Assembly: GCA_018806915.1 (NCBI GenBank)
Contig: JAGKQI010000079.1
Coordinates: 1,019,001-1,083,000, forward strand
DNA: 64,000 bases
Reading direction: 5' to 3'
DNA from: Phytophthora colocasiae
Lineage: Eukaryota; Oomycota; Peronosporomycetes; Peronosporales; Peronosporaceae
Part shown: piece by piece, positions 1 to 10,102 of the stretch
Layout of the letters: every line of letters begins with the position of its first letter
Position numbering within the stretch: position 1 is the stretch's first letter
Program-made: the position numbers and the translations under genes
Notes under the pieces: generated by a model
The model's database searches: none
Told to the model about the DNA's origin: nothing
Seen by the model: the letters and a program-made list of their open reading frames with translations, nothing else

Positions 1-6
1 ACCTTT

Positions 7-3000
7 TCAGTGGAACTTGTACTGAATCTTCTTGTGTACCTGGACCAAAAACTCCACGTACGAAACATCGTTGCGTGTGCGGTCTTCTACAAGTGCGCTC
101 ATGAAGCGGTTGGCGCGCCAGTCATTCTGGCTTAAAATCTCCAGAGGTTGTGAAATTGGGATGGTAGAATTCAGATACTCAACCAACGAGCGCAGTCGCT
201 CACGAGCGCTCATACTATCACCATCAGGAGCCTCACTCTCAAGCGTTTCGAACAGGTTTAGAGTCTGCTCAGCTGTGTCGGCATGATCCACGCCAAATAA
301 TTCAAGTAGCAGCTCTGGCGACGCCTTGGGGCCAATGTAAATGTAACAGCACATGGCTGAGTGCAACAGGAAAATTCCTTCTTCGTCCAGTTTCTCAGCA
401 GTAGGCGGGAGCTGCGGAGGCAGAATAAACTTGCCATCCTCGTCCAATGAACAGCAATCGTCAGCCAAATCGTGAACGCTGTATAGCTTAGGGTAGACGG
501 CTGATACGCAGAACTCGACCGGGAGGCTGTTCAGCAGTCCCATCATCATCACACGCTCGTCCGCACGAACGTCAATAAATCCACGCGGAGGATTGCCCAC
601 GAGGTTTCCTCTTAGTGCACGACTTTTTAGAGTAGCCAGTGTGTAAAGAGGAAGTAGCTTCAGAGACTCCGGCAGGATAAGCTGGCCAGAGGAAGAAGAT
701 GAAGCACAGTACTTGCGGTAATTGAACAGCACAGTCACACACTGGTCGACCAGCGACTCCTTGACTGCCATTGGTGTTGCTCGCATGAGCTGTTTGTCCA
801 CAAACTGACGAGCAGCAGAGCGCTGCCACACTGAGCAAGTTGCGTCCAGATCGGCGAAGCGGAAAACATTCGACAGCAATGGCTCCACCTGCAAGGCCAG
901 GTTGTGCACACGAACACAACGCAAGCCATCACTGCGCGTATATAGTAGAGCTGCCTGGATGTACGCATCCGTGCCCTCCGCCAATGGCTCATCGTATGCA
1001 AAAGTTACGCACATCGAACGGTCTTGGTCGATCACAGCAAACTCCATTTCATCTGTCGTAAAGGCGTTCCCTCCGCGCGCATTGAAAAAGTTACCGTACG
1101 AGTGCTCCACGCGAAGTCCAGCACTACATCGCACCTTCAGGACAGCTTCGTATCCACAGTCGCGGTCCACAAGGCGCTGAAGCATGCTGGTAAGATGATG
1201 ACGGTTACTGGACTGCTCCTTCTCGAACTGAGGCATGTACTGCACACGGCCACCAGTCAACTCGCACACGCGACCAACGTCAGCAAGAGACGCAAAAGTG
1301 TTGGCAACAGAGAACACATCAAGAGAAATGTGGTGCTCAGCGCACTTCCGAGCCATATCTTCGTACGCGTTGTTCTCCTCGGGGGTGTACAGGTCCACTT
1401 CCTTGGTAGTACCGTAGGCACCGCTAACTTCTTCGCGTTTCACTCTGCCAATGCCCACACGAGGAGCTCCAGCGTGAAGCAACACCACCCGACCTCCTGA
1501 AACGGACAGTGCGTCGGCTACACTCCAAAGCGCAGCACCAGAGACAGCCTGATTCTTGGTAGTGTTTTCGAACGTGCGTGTGATGACTTCAGACAATTCC
1601 GTGATCTTATCAGCTGCAGCTGGATCATCCATCGATACAAGCCAGCTACTGGGAGGAAGTGGTGCCACAGGATCTTCGGTGTCAGGGCAGATATTCATCG
1701 AAATCGACGATGATCCATTATCCATTCGGTAATAGTGCACAGCAGTGTCGAACGTAATGATACCGATCTTCTTGCGCTTGTTCTGAGCCATGGACGGTAG
1801 CAGATACTGAATCGTCTGCAGCGCGCTAGCAGCGAGACCCGTCTGGAACGAGAAAAGCGACACGTCGAGGACGAATACAAGAATGGGCTCCTGGGGCGGG
1901 CGGATTGTGTACGCTGAAGGTACAACATACTCCACCGAGCCACGTGACAGCTCCGCTCGTTCCTGGATATCCCGGCGGTTACCGTATTGGTCCACGCTGC
2001 AGTAGTAGTCACGAGGCGTTTCATTGTGCAGCTGGCAAATGTTGCAGACGAACTTTCGACCACCCTGGATAAATTTGGTGAAAGAGTTCACGTAAGCAGC
2101 ACAGCGTGTGCATCGCAGTGGGCCGCTGGGGCCAAAGTCCACCAGCGGAATCGGCAGCTCGTCCTCTTGCAAGTCAGCAAGCGGGCAAATAACCGCAGCC
2201 AATGGCAATCCGCACTGCTTATACAAATCCTTGTTCGCAGGGACATGGTTGAGCGTCGGACGGATGAAGCGCGGGTTGCAGCAGCCTTCATCGACACACA
2301 CATAGTCACTCGACGCAGGGGGAGGCATTGTAACTGTGTGACCACGAGCAACATACTGCACACGCTCTGCGGACACGACAGGTCGAGGGATCTGGGTTGG
2401 GTCAATACGCTGCTTAGGCGCTTGAGAGGTCTGTTGCTGTTGCTGTTGCGGGTAACCTCCTTGCTGAGGCTGACCATACGCTCCGGGGGCTCCAGGAGCG
2501 CCGTAGGGTGGTGCAACACCACCAGGTCCTGGGGGTCCCGGGTACGGGCCAGCATTACGGTTCGGCTGGAGGTAAGGGGCGGCTCCTCCCTGGGGTGGCG
2601 GGGGTCCTTGTTGCTGGTTAAACTGCGGGCCAGGCCGGCCGCCTTGAGGAGGTGGCATATTGCCGAATTGCTGTCCTGGGCCTGGTGGACCCTGCTGGAA
2701 CTGCTGTCCTTGACCGGGTGGGCCCTGTTGATACTGTCCTGGTCCTGGCGGACCCTGTTGAGGTCGCTGTCCTGGACCAGGAGGTCCCTGCTGGAACTGT
2801 TGTCCCGGTGGCCCCTGTGCACCAGGAGGCCCTGACTGAAAAGATCCTGGTCCTGTCGGTTGATTTTGGAACGATCCAGGCGCAGGAGAACTATGTCCGG
2901 GGTAAGCAGGACGTCCAGCTGCTTGGGCAGGAGGACCACGATTCATCTGTGGCATTCCACTGTTTCCACCATTGGACGGTGGGCCTGAAGATCCCGGCAG

Positions 3001-3528
3001 TCCTGGCTGTTGGCCAGGCCTGAAAGACCCCTGAGAACCTGGAGCTGGTACCTGTTGGCCAGGTCGGAGTGATCCCTGCGAGCCTGGAGCTGGTGGACCA
3101 CCAAGATGTTGACCAGGGCGGAAGGAGCCATGAGAGCCTGGGGCCTGTTGCTGCTGTGGGAAGCCTGGACGTCCACCGAAGCCTGAGTGTGGGGCTTGAG
3201 GCTGCTGAACGCCAGGGAAACCTCGACCGGGAAGGTTTCCTGCAATTAAAATAATGTTATAAATTATTTATTATAATACGGAAGAACTCACAAAGAGTAG
3301 CTACCTGTAGGCTGGGACATCGGTTGTTGTTGGTTATTGCCATATCCTATAAAGCAGCTCAAGTTAGTTAAAAGAGGGGAAAAAGATACGTTACGACCGC
3401 CTAAGAGAGGAGAAAAACTCACCGGCATTGGGCGGAGCGTGTCCACCGCCACTACGAGGAGCCTGTTGCTGTTGCAGGTGTGGAGCTTGGCCTCCGTAGC
3501 CACGTGGTGGGAAGTTGGGCTGCTGCAT
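7..3528 (-). CDS. SEC24: SEC24-like COPII coat subunit
   Basis: Cargo-binding subunit of the COPII inner coat, which pairs with SEC23 and packages proteins leaving the endoplasmic reticulum. I read three exons: 3423-3528, 3305-3346 and 7-3239, joined in frame by two short introns (76 and 65 bp) with GTGAGT..TAG and GTAGCT..CAG ends, giving about 1,126 residues. The N-terminal 290 or so residues are rich in Pro, Gln and Gly with collagen-like GPPGPGQ repeats, as is usual for a low-complexity SEC24 tail. A Sec23/24 zinc finger follows (about residues 424-447, CxxC...CxxC in LRCTRC...CNIC), then the trunk domain (ILVFVLDVS), beta-sandwich, helical and gelsolin-like parts. Length fits the family. 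The start ATG in exon 1 was chosen because it opens the frame that splices cleanly; a stop follows at position 7. The exact paralogue class was not resolved. Confidence 0.93.
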
Positions 3529-3835
3529 ATTGGGGACGTCCGATCGCCCGAGCGACTGCCACTTTGAGAGCTCCACGTGTGTGTTTTTTTTTTGGCAAGG
3601 GAGGATATGCTGTATAAGAGGATTTATGCTATTTAGGATATAAGGGTTAAATGTATTAACCCATTCTGCATTCAACCGTTATCCCTGGAATATTATTGTT
3701 CATATTGTTCAGCATTCATGCAGCATGAATCGTGCCTCATGACGCCCAAGTACGGTAATGGGAATTTCGCCGCGTTTGCATAGATACATGTAACAACAAA
3801 CCTAAGGTTACACTGTATCAAGGATTCATACACAG

Positions 3836-4447
3836 TCAGAGACCAACGGACCGTGGCTGAGGAGGGTCCCTGGACTCCAGGGCCTGGAGAGCGGCTAAGA
3901 TATTGGCTTGCAGCTTTTTCCAACGACAGTCATCGAAATCGCGCCAGCTCCGTGGTATCCACCGCTCCAAGCAGACGCAGGGCAGTGTTGACCATGAAGT
4001 CACCGTCATTACTGGGTCTTCTAAATAAAATTAGCGCTGGACCAGCACCTTTGCTGCTCGAAGCACACCACGCGACTGTCACATTGACCGAAGGTCCATC
4101 GCGCATAAAGCCGTCAAACTGCAGTTGAGTCATTGCCGTGACAGTCGGCTTGTCAAAACTCGCTGTCGAGCGGCAGGCAAAGGCCAGGGGCAAAGGCCAG
4201 GGCACAAGTAAAGCGCTTGCATACGTGAACGTTGGACCATGTACCCATTGGTGGTAGCAATACATCCTTTGCCACCAATGATGATGTCAAAGTCATCATG
4301 TCGCACGGCTCAAACAGCATGACGCGTCACCATCGACGTCGGATCCAAGCACCCATACGTTTAGTGTCTCTAGCCAGTTTCGACTTTAACGATGTCGCAG
4401 TCCATTCTGGAAATCTCTATCGACCCGTCAAGAGGAATCTACTGTAC
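3836..4447 (-). pseudogene. Multiply frameshifted gene remnant, unknown family
   Basis: On the minus strand, several consecutive stretches read as convincing protein, but each is in a different frame: 4373-4438 (contains GSIEISRMDCDIVKVE), 4299-4358 (VWVLGSDVDGDASCCLSRA), about 4230-4297 (DDFDIIIGGKGC), about 3930-4160 (LQFDGFMRDGPSVNVTVAW) and 3836-3928 (DDCRWKKLQANILAALQAL). Neighbouring segments abut within a few bases and no splice sites separate them. This looks like one gene of roughly 200 codons that has collected about four small indels, or a region with base errors. It lies head-to-head with the acyltransferase gene at 4463. I do not recognise the family. Confidence 0.4.
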
Positions 4448-4462
4448 CCAGTTTAAGCAGTT

Positions 4463-6019
4463 ATGGACGTGGAGAACAGTCTTCTGGCGCGTCTAGCGGC
4501 GAATGGACCCACCATGAGCGATGCACCGATGCTTTTAATGGCGGTGGTGCTTGTATTGGCGCTCTCAGGCGTCATGTCGTCCGTTTCCCAACGCCGGCAG
4601 AGCAAAAAGACGGACGAAGACAAGCCTGAACAGCGGAAACTCACCCGTAAACTGAGTAATATCGGCCTCTCGACGCTCGTGACGGAAGTTCCTACCAATT
4701 TGTCCATCCCTGTGTCTGTACTTACCGTGGAAGGCCACATGACCAAGGAAGATTACGTTGATCGACTCCGTGCTCGACTGTTACATGACGCCTTTTTCCT
4801 ACGGTGGCGTAGTGTCGTCCGTGGTGACTACCAGACGGGAATCTACAAGTACGTCGAGTTGCCGGACTATGATGTGGCTCAGAACGTGGTTGAGCACACG
4901 GTCGAGGAAGGAGAAACGACCATGTCGTACGTGGAATCGGCACTGGTTAACTCTCCGCTGGATTTCGACAAACCATTGTGGGAGATGCACGTGATCCACG
5001 ACCCTAAGGTTAATCCAGGGGTTACTAGTGTTGGCTGGAAGGTGCATCATTGCCTTGGTGACGGTGCATCGTTGGCTACTGCTATGGCCAAGCTCAGTGA
5101 TCAGAGTGAGCTGTTCGACGCTATGCTGGAGAAACGTGCACAGGCCAAGGCAAATCCCAAGACCAAAAAACCTCGCAAACCCATCTCTCAAGTCATGAAA
5201 GAGCTTTTGATCTTCCTGTACGTCTGTATCTGGTCAGTCTACGTGATCTCCAACCACATGTTCGCTTTGGTAGCTCGTCGTGAACCTGCGACGGTCTTCA
5301 AACGTCCTGGAGGCAAGCGCAAACGTCTCTCATACACTATGGTTTACTCTGTACAGACAACCAAGGCTGTGGGTAAGCACTTCCGAGCTACTGTGAACGA
5401 CGTGATGCTCAATGTCGTGGCCGGAGCCATGCGCAAGACCATGTTGTCTGTTGGCGAGTCTGTAGCCCCTACACTTAAGGTGCGTTGCGCCATCCCAGTG
5501 GACATGCGTTCCAGCACAGAAGTGATCCGCCACACGAGCAACCGCTTCTCGTCCCTTGTGATCGACCTCCCGGTCGGCATTGAAGATTCGGCTCAGCGTC
5601 TCCACCAGGTTACTGCGTCAATGAACGAGGCCAAGAATTCGCTGGAGAAGTTCTTCGTGTACTGGTCAAGCCACCTGATTTCCATGCTCCCTGCGCCGCT
5701 GATGCGCTTGATCGTCCACTTCACCACTGGTCGCATCTCTGTGGCTGTGACCAATGTGCGTGCTAGCGTCGTCGAGATGAGTTTGTGCAAGAGTCAAGTG
5801 TCGGGCTTCTATGGATTTGTTCCTCCACCGCCGTACGTGAACCTTGGTGTGGCCATCCTGTCGATGGGAGATGATCTCGGCCTGAACGTTCTTGTGGACC
5901 CATGCGTCGGAGTTAACGCCAAGCAGTTCTTGGAATTTGCAAAGGAAGAGTTCAATGCGCTCCAGGAATCGGTCGAATCTAAGGAGGCCAACGGTGACGA
6001 GGACAAGAAGACCAAGTAA
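4463..6019 (+). CDS. WS/DGAT family acyltransferase (wax ester synthase / diacylglycerol acyltransferase)
   Basis: Membrane-associated O-acyltransferase that joins acyl-CoA to fatty alcohol or diacylglycerol, giving wax esters or storage lipid. The 518-residue intronless product carries the family's catalytic motif HHxxxDG as His195-His196-Cys-Leu-Gly-Asp200-Gly201. A hydrophobic segment near residues 22-40 probably anchors the N-terminus. A second hydrophobic stretch lies around residues 245-270. The C-terminal half resembles the WS/DGAT C-terminal domain (VTNVRAS..., GFVPPPPYVNLGVA). The acidic-basic Lys/Glu-rich tail is typical of a soluble end. The start ATG at 4463 precedes the anchor; another in-frame Met lies at 4514. 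Substrate preference cannot be read from the sequence. Downstream lies a transposon; upstream a broken gene runs the other way. Confidence 0.88.
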   Translation: MDVENSLLARLAANGPTMSDAPMLLMAVVLVLALSGVMSSVSQRRQSKKTDEDKPEQRKLTRKLSNIGLSTLVTEVPTNLSIPVSVLTVEGHMTKEDYVDRLRARLLHDAFFLRWRSVVRGDYQTGIYKYVELPDYDVAQNVVEHTVEEGETTMSYVESALVNSPLDFDKPLWEMHVIHDPKVNPGVTSVGWKVHHCLGDGASLATAMAKLSDQSELFDAMLEKRAQAKANPKTKKPRKPISQVMKELLIFLYVCIWSVYVISNHMFALVARREPATVFKRPGGKRKRLSYTMVYSVQTTKAVGKHFRATVNDVMLNVVAGAMRKTMLSVGESVAPTLKVRCAIPVDMRSSTEVIRHTSNRFSSLVIDLPVGIEDSAQRLHQVTASMNEAKNSLEKFFVYWSSHLISMLPAPLMRLIVHFTTGRISVAVTNVRASVVEMSLCKSQVSGFYGFVPPPPYVNLGVAILSMGDDLGLNVLVDPCVGVNAKQFLEFAKEEFNALQESVESKEANGDEDKKTK

Positions 6020-6111
6020 GTTGGAGATACGGCTCGGGTAAGGAGCTTACTTACTCTACTCGTCGCTGAAAATATTGGACACAGGCTTGAAATTATGATT
6101 GTCGTTGTCTA

Positions 6112-6206
6112 CACCATTGCACGGCGTTATTCACAAAGTGCGCACTGGAAATCAAACAATGCGCACTCAAATTCACAAAGCGCGCGCTGAAAATCAAAAA
6201 CACCTG
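6112..6206 (+). repeat. Left terminal inverted repeat of the Tc1-like element
   Basis: This 95-bp arm matches the reverse complement of 7422-7516 with one mismatch noticed (C/T inside a CACAAAG block). It contains internal sub-repeats of the form ATTCACAAAG-TGCGC and GCGCACT, which could serve as transposase binding sites. It is preceded by TA. Confidence 0.9.
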
Positions 6207-6251
6207 CACGAATTTATACTCATCAAATTATGAGATTATAAAGTAGATTTA

Positions 6252-7369
6252 TTGACTGGGCTCGGCCTCTGGCGACACTTGATTCTCAATTTTGGCGCGA
6301 TGCCAACTAGCTACAAGAGATACCCCCTCCACATTCGGGCAGTATTGCGTGTAGCCAAGGGCGAAGGCAACTGGAAGGAAACTGCAGAACCGTACGATGT
6401 TGGTGAGCGCACAGCATGGGGGTGGATAAAGGCTGCTAAGGAGTCTGGCGACTGGAGTGGCAAGCAGAAAAAGCGTGGTGGATCGGAGAAAAAGATACTT
6501 CCTGAGCACGTGGACTACATTCTCAACGAACTAGCCACCACACCAGAGCTACCGTGCGTCGACATGGCGAGAATGATCGACCAGAAGTTTGGTGTGAAGC
6601 TAAATCGCGAAACGGTTCGCCGTGAACTCGACGCTTGCAATTTTACTGTAAAGAAGCTCCACCGTGACGTGACAACGCGCAATAGCCTAGTCAACAAGCA
6701 GAAGCGAGCAGACTACGTGGTCAAGTTCTACGCAGCGCTAGCAAACAACAAGACGGTGTTCTATCTGGACGAAACCAACTTCAATTTGTGGTGTTCACGT
6801 GGGACTGGATGGAGCGCACGCGGCACCCGTGCCGTACAGACTGTCGTCGCTAGCAAAGGCAGAAACATTCACGTAATTGCAGTGATATCGAGTACTGGGA
6901 TTGCTTACCAAGAGTCGCAGTTTGGCTCCTTCACTGCCGACCTAGCCAACGAGTTCATCCGGCGCTTCTTGCGTCACATCAGAGTGACACATTCGCTGGA
7001 CAATGTGGTGGTGGTGTCGACAATGCGCCGTGTCACGCTCGCGCCGATGCCGTTTTCGATGAAGAAGAATTCGAGGGTGCAGAAATGCTAAAACTTGGGC
7101 CTTACTCGCCAATGTTGAACCCAATTGAGAACGTTTTTTCCGTCTACAAAAGTGCAGTCAAGCGTTTTCTTGCACGGCAACGACCTGCCATCATACGTGT
7201 ACCGGCAGGAACAACGATTACAGAGCACCGCTCTGAATTTCTTAAGATGGCTGCTGACCCTCTCTTTGCGGAGGTGGTAACACCAGAGCTGTGCAACCGC
7301 GCCTTTTGCCACTCACTGGTTCATCATCAACGTGCATTAGGCATGCTTGACATGGAAGTTGGTACATAA
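6252..7369 (+). pseudogene. Tc1/IS630-family transposase, one frameshift
   Basis: DDE transposase of the DDE_3 type. The first part (6252-7016, probable true start ATG at 6300, MPTSYKRYPLHIRAVLR) has an N-terminal helix-turn-helix region (KETAEPYDVGERTAWGWIK) and the first catalytic Asp in FYLDETNFN. Reading then has to shift by one base near 7008-7017, inside a GTG repeat run. The new frame continues as VDNAPCH (second Asp), through GPYSPMLNPIE (catalytic Glu) to the stop at 7369. Thirty-five residues separate the second Asp from the Glu, a DD35E spacing. Without the shift the protein stops at 7091. All three catalytic residues survive, so the copy is one small indel from intact. It is either a recent pseudogene or a base-call error in a GT-rich run. 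Confidence 0.85.
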
Positions 7370-7421
7370 TAATTCCAATTAGATTTGACAATCAATGTTC
7401 TTTAAAAGGTATAAAGTATAA

Positions 7422-7516
7422 CAGGTGTTTTTGATTTTCAGCGCGCACTTTGTGAATTTGAGTGCGCATTGTTTGATTTCCAGTGCGCACTTTGTGAATA
7501 ACGCCGTGCAATGGTG
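7422..7516 (-). repeat. Right terminal inverted repeat of the Tc1-like element
   Basis: This 95-bp arm is the inverted partner of 6112-6206 and ends GCAATGGTG followed by TA. It starts about 50 bp after the transposase stop. Confidence 0.9.
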
Positions 7517-8066
7517 TAGACGAGGAAGCCACTGTCGAAATGAAACGTAATTCCTTTACCATATTTACCATATTTAGCACTGGGTTATTCCTACTGGTGT
7601 CCCTATGCTACGGTATATGGACTAGCCGAGTGCCGCCCGCTTTTGCGGGCGGTTTGTATGTGTTTGGTTGAAACCCGTGGGGCTCACTGTTCCAGTTCGC
7701 CCCACTACTCGCAATCGGCGCCACACCTTCGGCGCGCGCCAGTTGGCCGAGGTGCTACCTTCGGTAGGATGTATTTTAGCCAATCACCAGTGGGGGCTGC
7801 GAGCTCGCAGCTATTATTTCGTACTTATTGAAGCAATTTTAGCCGAGTGCCGCCCGCTTTTGCGGGCGGTGTGTATGTGTTTGGTTGAAACCCGTGGGGC
7901 TCACTGTTCCAGTTCGCCCCACTACTCACCACCGGCGCCACACCTTCGGCGCGCGCCAGTTGGCCGAGGTGCTACCTTCGCTTCGCTCGGTAGGATGTAT
8001 TTTAGCCAATCACCAGTGGGGGCTGCGAGCTCGCAGCTATTATTTCGTACTTATCGAAGCAATTTA

Positions 8067-9084
8067 GCCGAGTGCCGCCCGCTTTTGCGGGCGGTTCGTA
8101 TCTGTTTGGTTGAAACCCGTGGGGCTCACTGTTCCAGTTCGCCCCACTAGTCACCATCGGCGCGCGCCGAAGGTGTGGCGCCGGTTGGCGTATAAAAGTA
8201 AAAACAAATAAAGTAAAAAGTAAATAAAAAGCAAAATTAGCTGAAAAGTGCTTTGTAGCCGCGCTCGGCAGCAACTAATTGGTTAAAAATATTTAAAACA
8301 TATAATTGGCTAAAATCGATATGGTGATCCGTTTGACGGACGGACACCATGCTCTCCTCATTTTTTACGATAGCCGAGTGCCGCCCGCTTTTGCGGGCGG
8401 TTTGTATGTGTTTGGTTGAAACCCGTGGTGCTCACTGTTCCAGTTCGCTCCACTACTCACCACCGGCGCCACACCTTCGGCGCGCGCCAGTTGGCCGAGG
8501 TGCTACCTTCGCTTTGCTCGGTAGGATGTATTTTAGCCAATCACCAGTGGGGGCTGCGAGCTCGCAGCTATTATTTCGTACTTATCGAAGCAATTTTAGC
8601 CGAGTGCCGCCCGCTTTTGCGGGCGGATTGTATGTGTTTGGTTGAAACCCGTGGGGCTCACTGTTCCAGTTCGCCCCACTACTCACCACCGGCGCCACAC
8701 CTTCGGCGCGCGCCAGTTGGCCGAGGTGCTACCTTCGCTTCGCTCGGTAGGATGTATTTTAGCCAATCACCGGTCTGTAAAGCGGGGCAGCTCAGCATTT
8801 TAATCGTACTTAGCTTACTTTTGTCTAATTAAATATTTTGTGGCCGGGTGTGCGGACCAATCAGAGGCCATGGAGAGGGTTATCATTAGTGGGCTATATT
8901 TGTAATTTTGGCATTCCTGAGAGCAGTCTAGAACATAGGGATAGGCTACACCATGGGAAAATACAGTATAGAATACGTACATGTACACAATGGAGAGACA
9001 GGTAGCTACGCAGGTTTATGCGCTACGACGTTGAACAGACACACAGACACACAGACACGGGACTAGCCTACTGTGTTGAGACTA
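8067..9084 (+). repeat. 1,018-bp C-A-B repeat unit, copy 1
   Basis: This unit runs from one C head through an A head (8373), a second head (8599) with the B tail, to the next C head at 9085. It is almost identical to 9085-10102, which implies a recent tandem duplication or homogenisation. Confidence 0.85.
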
Positions 9085-10102
9085 GCCGAGTGCCGCCCGC
9101 TTTTGCGGGCGGTTCGTATCTGTTTGGTTGAAACCCGTGGGGCTCACTGTTCCAGTTCGCCCCACTAGTCACCATCGGCGCGCGCCGAAGGTGTGGCGCC
9201 GGTTGGCGTATAAAAGTAAAAACAAATAAAGTAAAAAGTAAATAAAAAGCAAAATTAGCTGAAAAGTGCTTTGTAGCCGCGCTCGGCAGCAACTAATTGG
9301 TTAAAAATATTTAAAACATATAATTGGCTAAAATCGATATGGTGATCCGTTTGACGGACGGACACCATGCTCTCCTCATTTTTTACGATAGCCGAGTGCC
9401 GCCCGCTTTTGCGGGCGGTTTGTATGTGTTTGGTTGAAACCCGTGGTGCTCACTGTTCCAGTTCGCTCCACTACTCACCACCGGCGCCACACCTTCGGCG
9501 CGCGCCAGTTGGCCGAGGTGCTACCTTCGCTTTGCTCGGTAGGATGTATTTTAGCCAATCACCAGTGGGGGCTGCGAGCTCGCAGCTATTATTTCGTACT
9601 TATCGAAGCAATTTTAGCCGAGTGCCGCCCGCTTTTGCGGGCGGTGTGTATGTGTTTGGTTGAAACCCGTGGGGCTCACTGTTCCAGTTCGCCCCACTAC
9701 TCACCACCGGCGCCACACCTTCGGCGCGCGCCAGTTGGCCGAGGTGCTACCTTCGCTTCGCTCGGTAGGATGTATTTTAGCCAATCACCGGTCTGTAAAG
9801 CGGGGCAGCTCAGCATTTTAATCGTACTTAGCTTACTTTTGTCTAATTAAATATTTTGTGGCCGGGTGTGCGGACCAATCAGAGGCCATGGAGAGGGTTA
9901 TCATTAGTGGGCTATATTTGTAATTTTGGCATTCCTGAGAGCAGTCTAGAACATAGGGATAGGCTACACCATGGGAAAATACAGTATAGAATACGTACAT
10001 GTACACAATGGAGAGACAGGTAGCTACGCAGGTTTATGCGCTACGACGTTGAACAGACACACAGACACACAGACACGGGACTAGCCTACTGTGTTGAGAC
10101 TA
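9085..10102 (+). repeat. 1,018-bp C-A-B repeat unit, copy 2
   Basis: This is the near-identical second copy of 8067-9084, including the AT-rich C tail (TATAAAAGTAAAAAC) and the B tail ending in short ACACAGAC repeats. Confidence 0.85.

Larger units (their letters stand above)
6112..7516 (+). mobile_element. Tc1/mariner-IS630-like DNA transposon with 95-bp TIRs
   Basis: A 1.4-kb element bounded by near-perfect inverted repeats (6112-6206 and 7422-7516; outer ends CACCATTGCACGGCG) with a TA dinucleotide at each border (6110-6111 and 7517-7518), the hallmark of Tc1/mariner insertion. The flanks read GTC-TA and TA-GAC, so the pre-insertion site would have been the palindrome GTCTAGAC. It carries one transposase gene with a single frameshift. 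The high TIR identity (one mismatch noticed in 95 bp) suggests a fairly recent insertion. Confidence 0.9.

Noticed and set aside
2088..2939. 283-codon frame overlapping the SEC24 N-terminus
   Set aside because: Shadow of the GPPGPGQ repeats in another frame.
7660..7720. tRNA-like T-arm (GTTCCAGTTCGCCCC) in the repeat heads
   Set aside because: No matching acceptor, D or anticodon arms could be placed around it.
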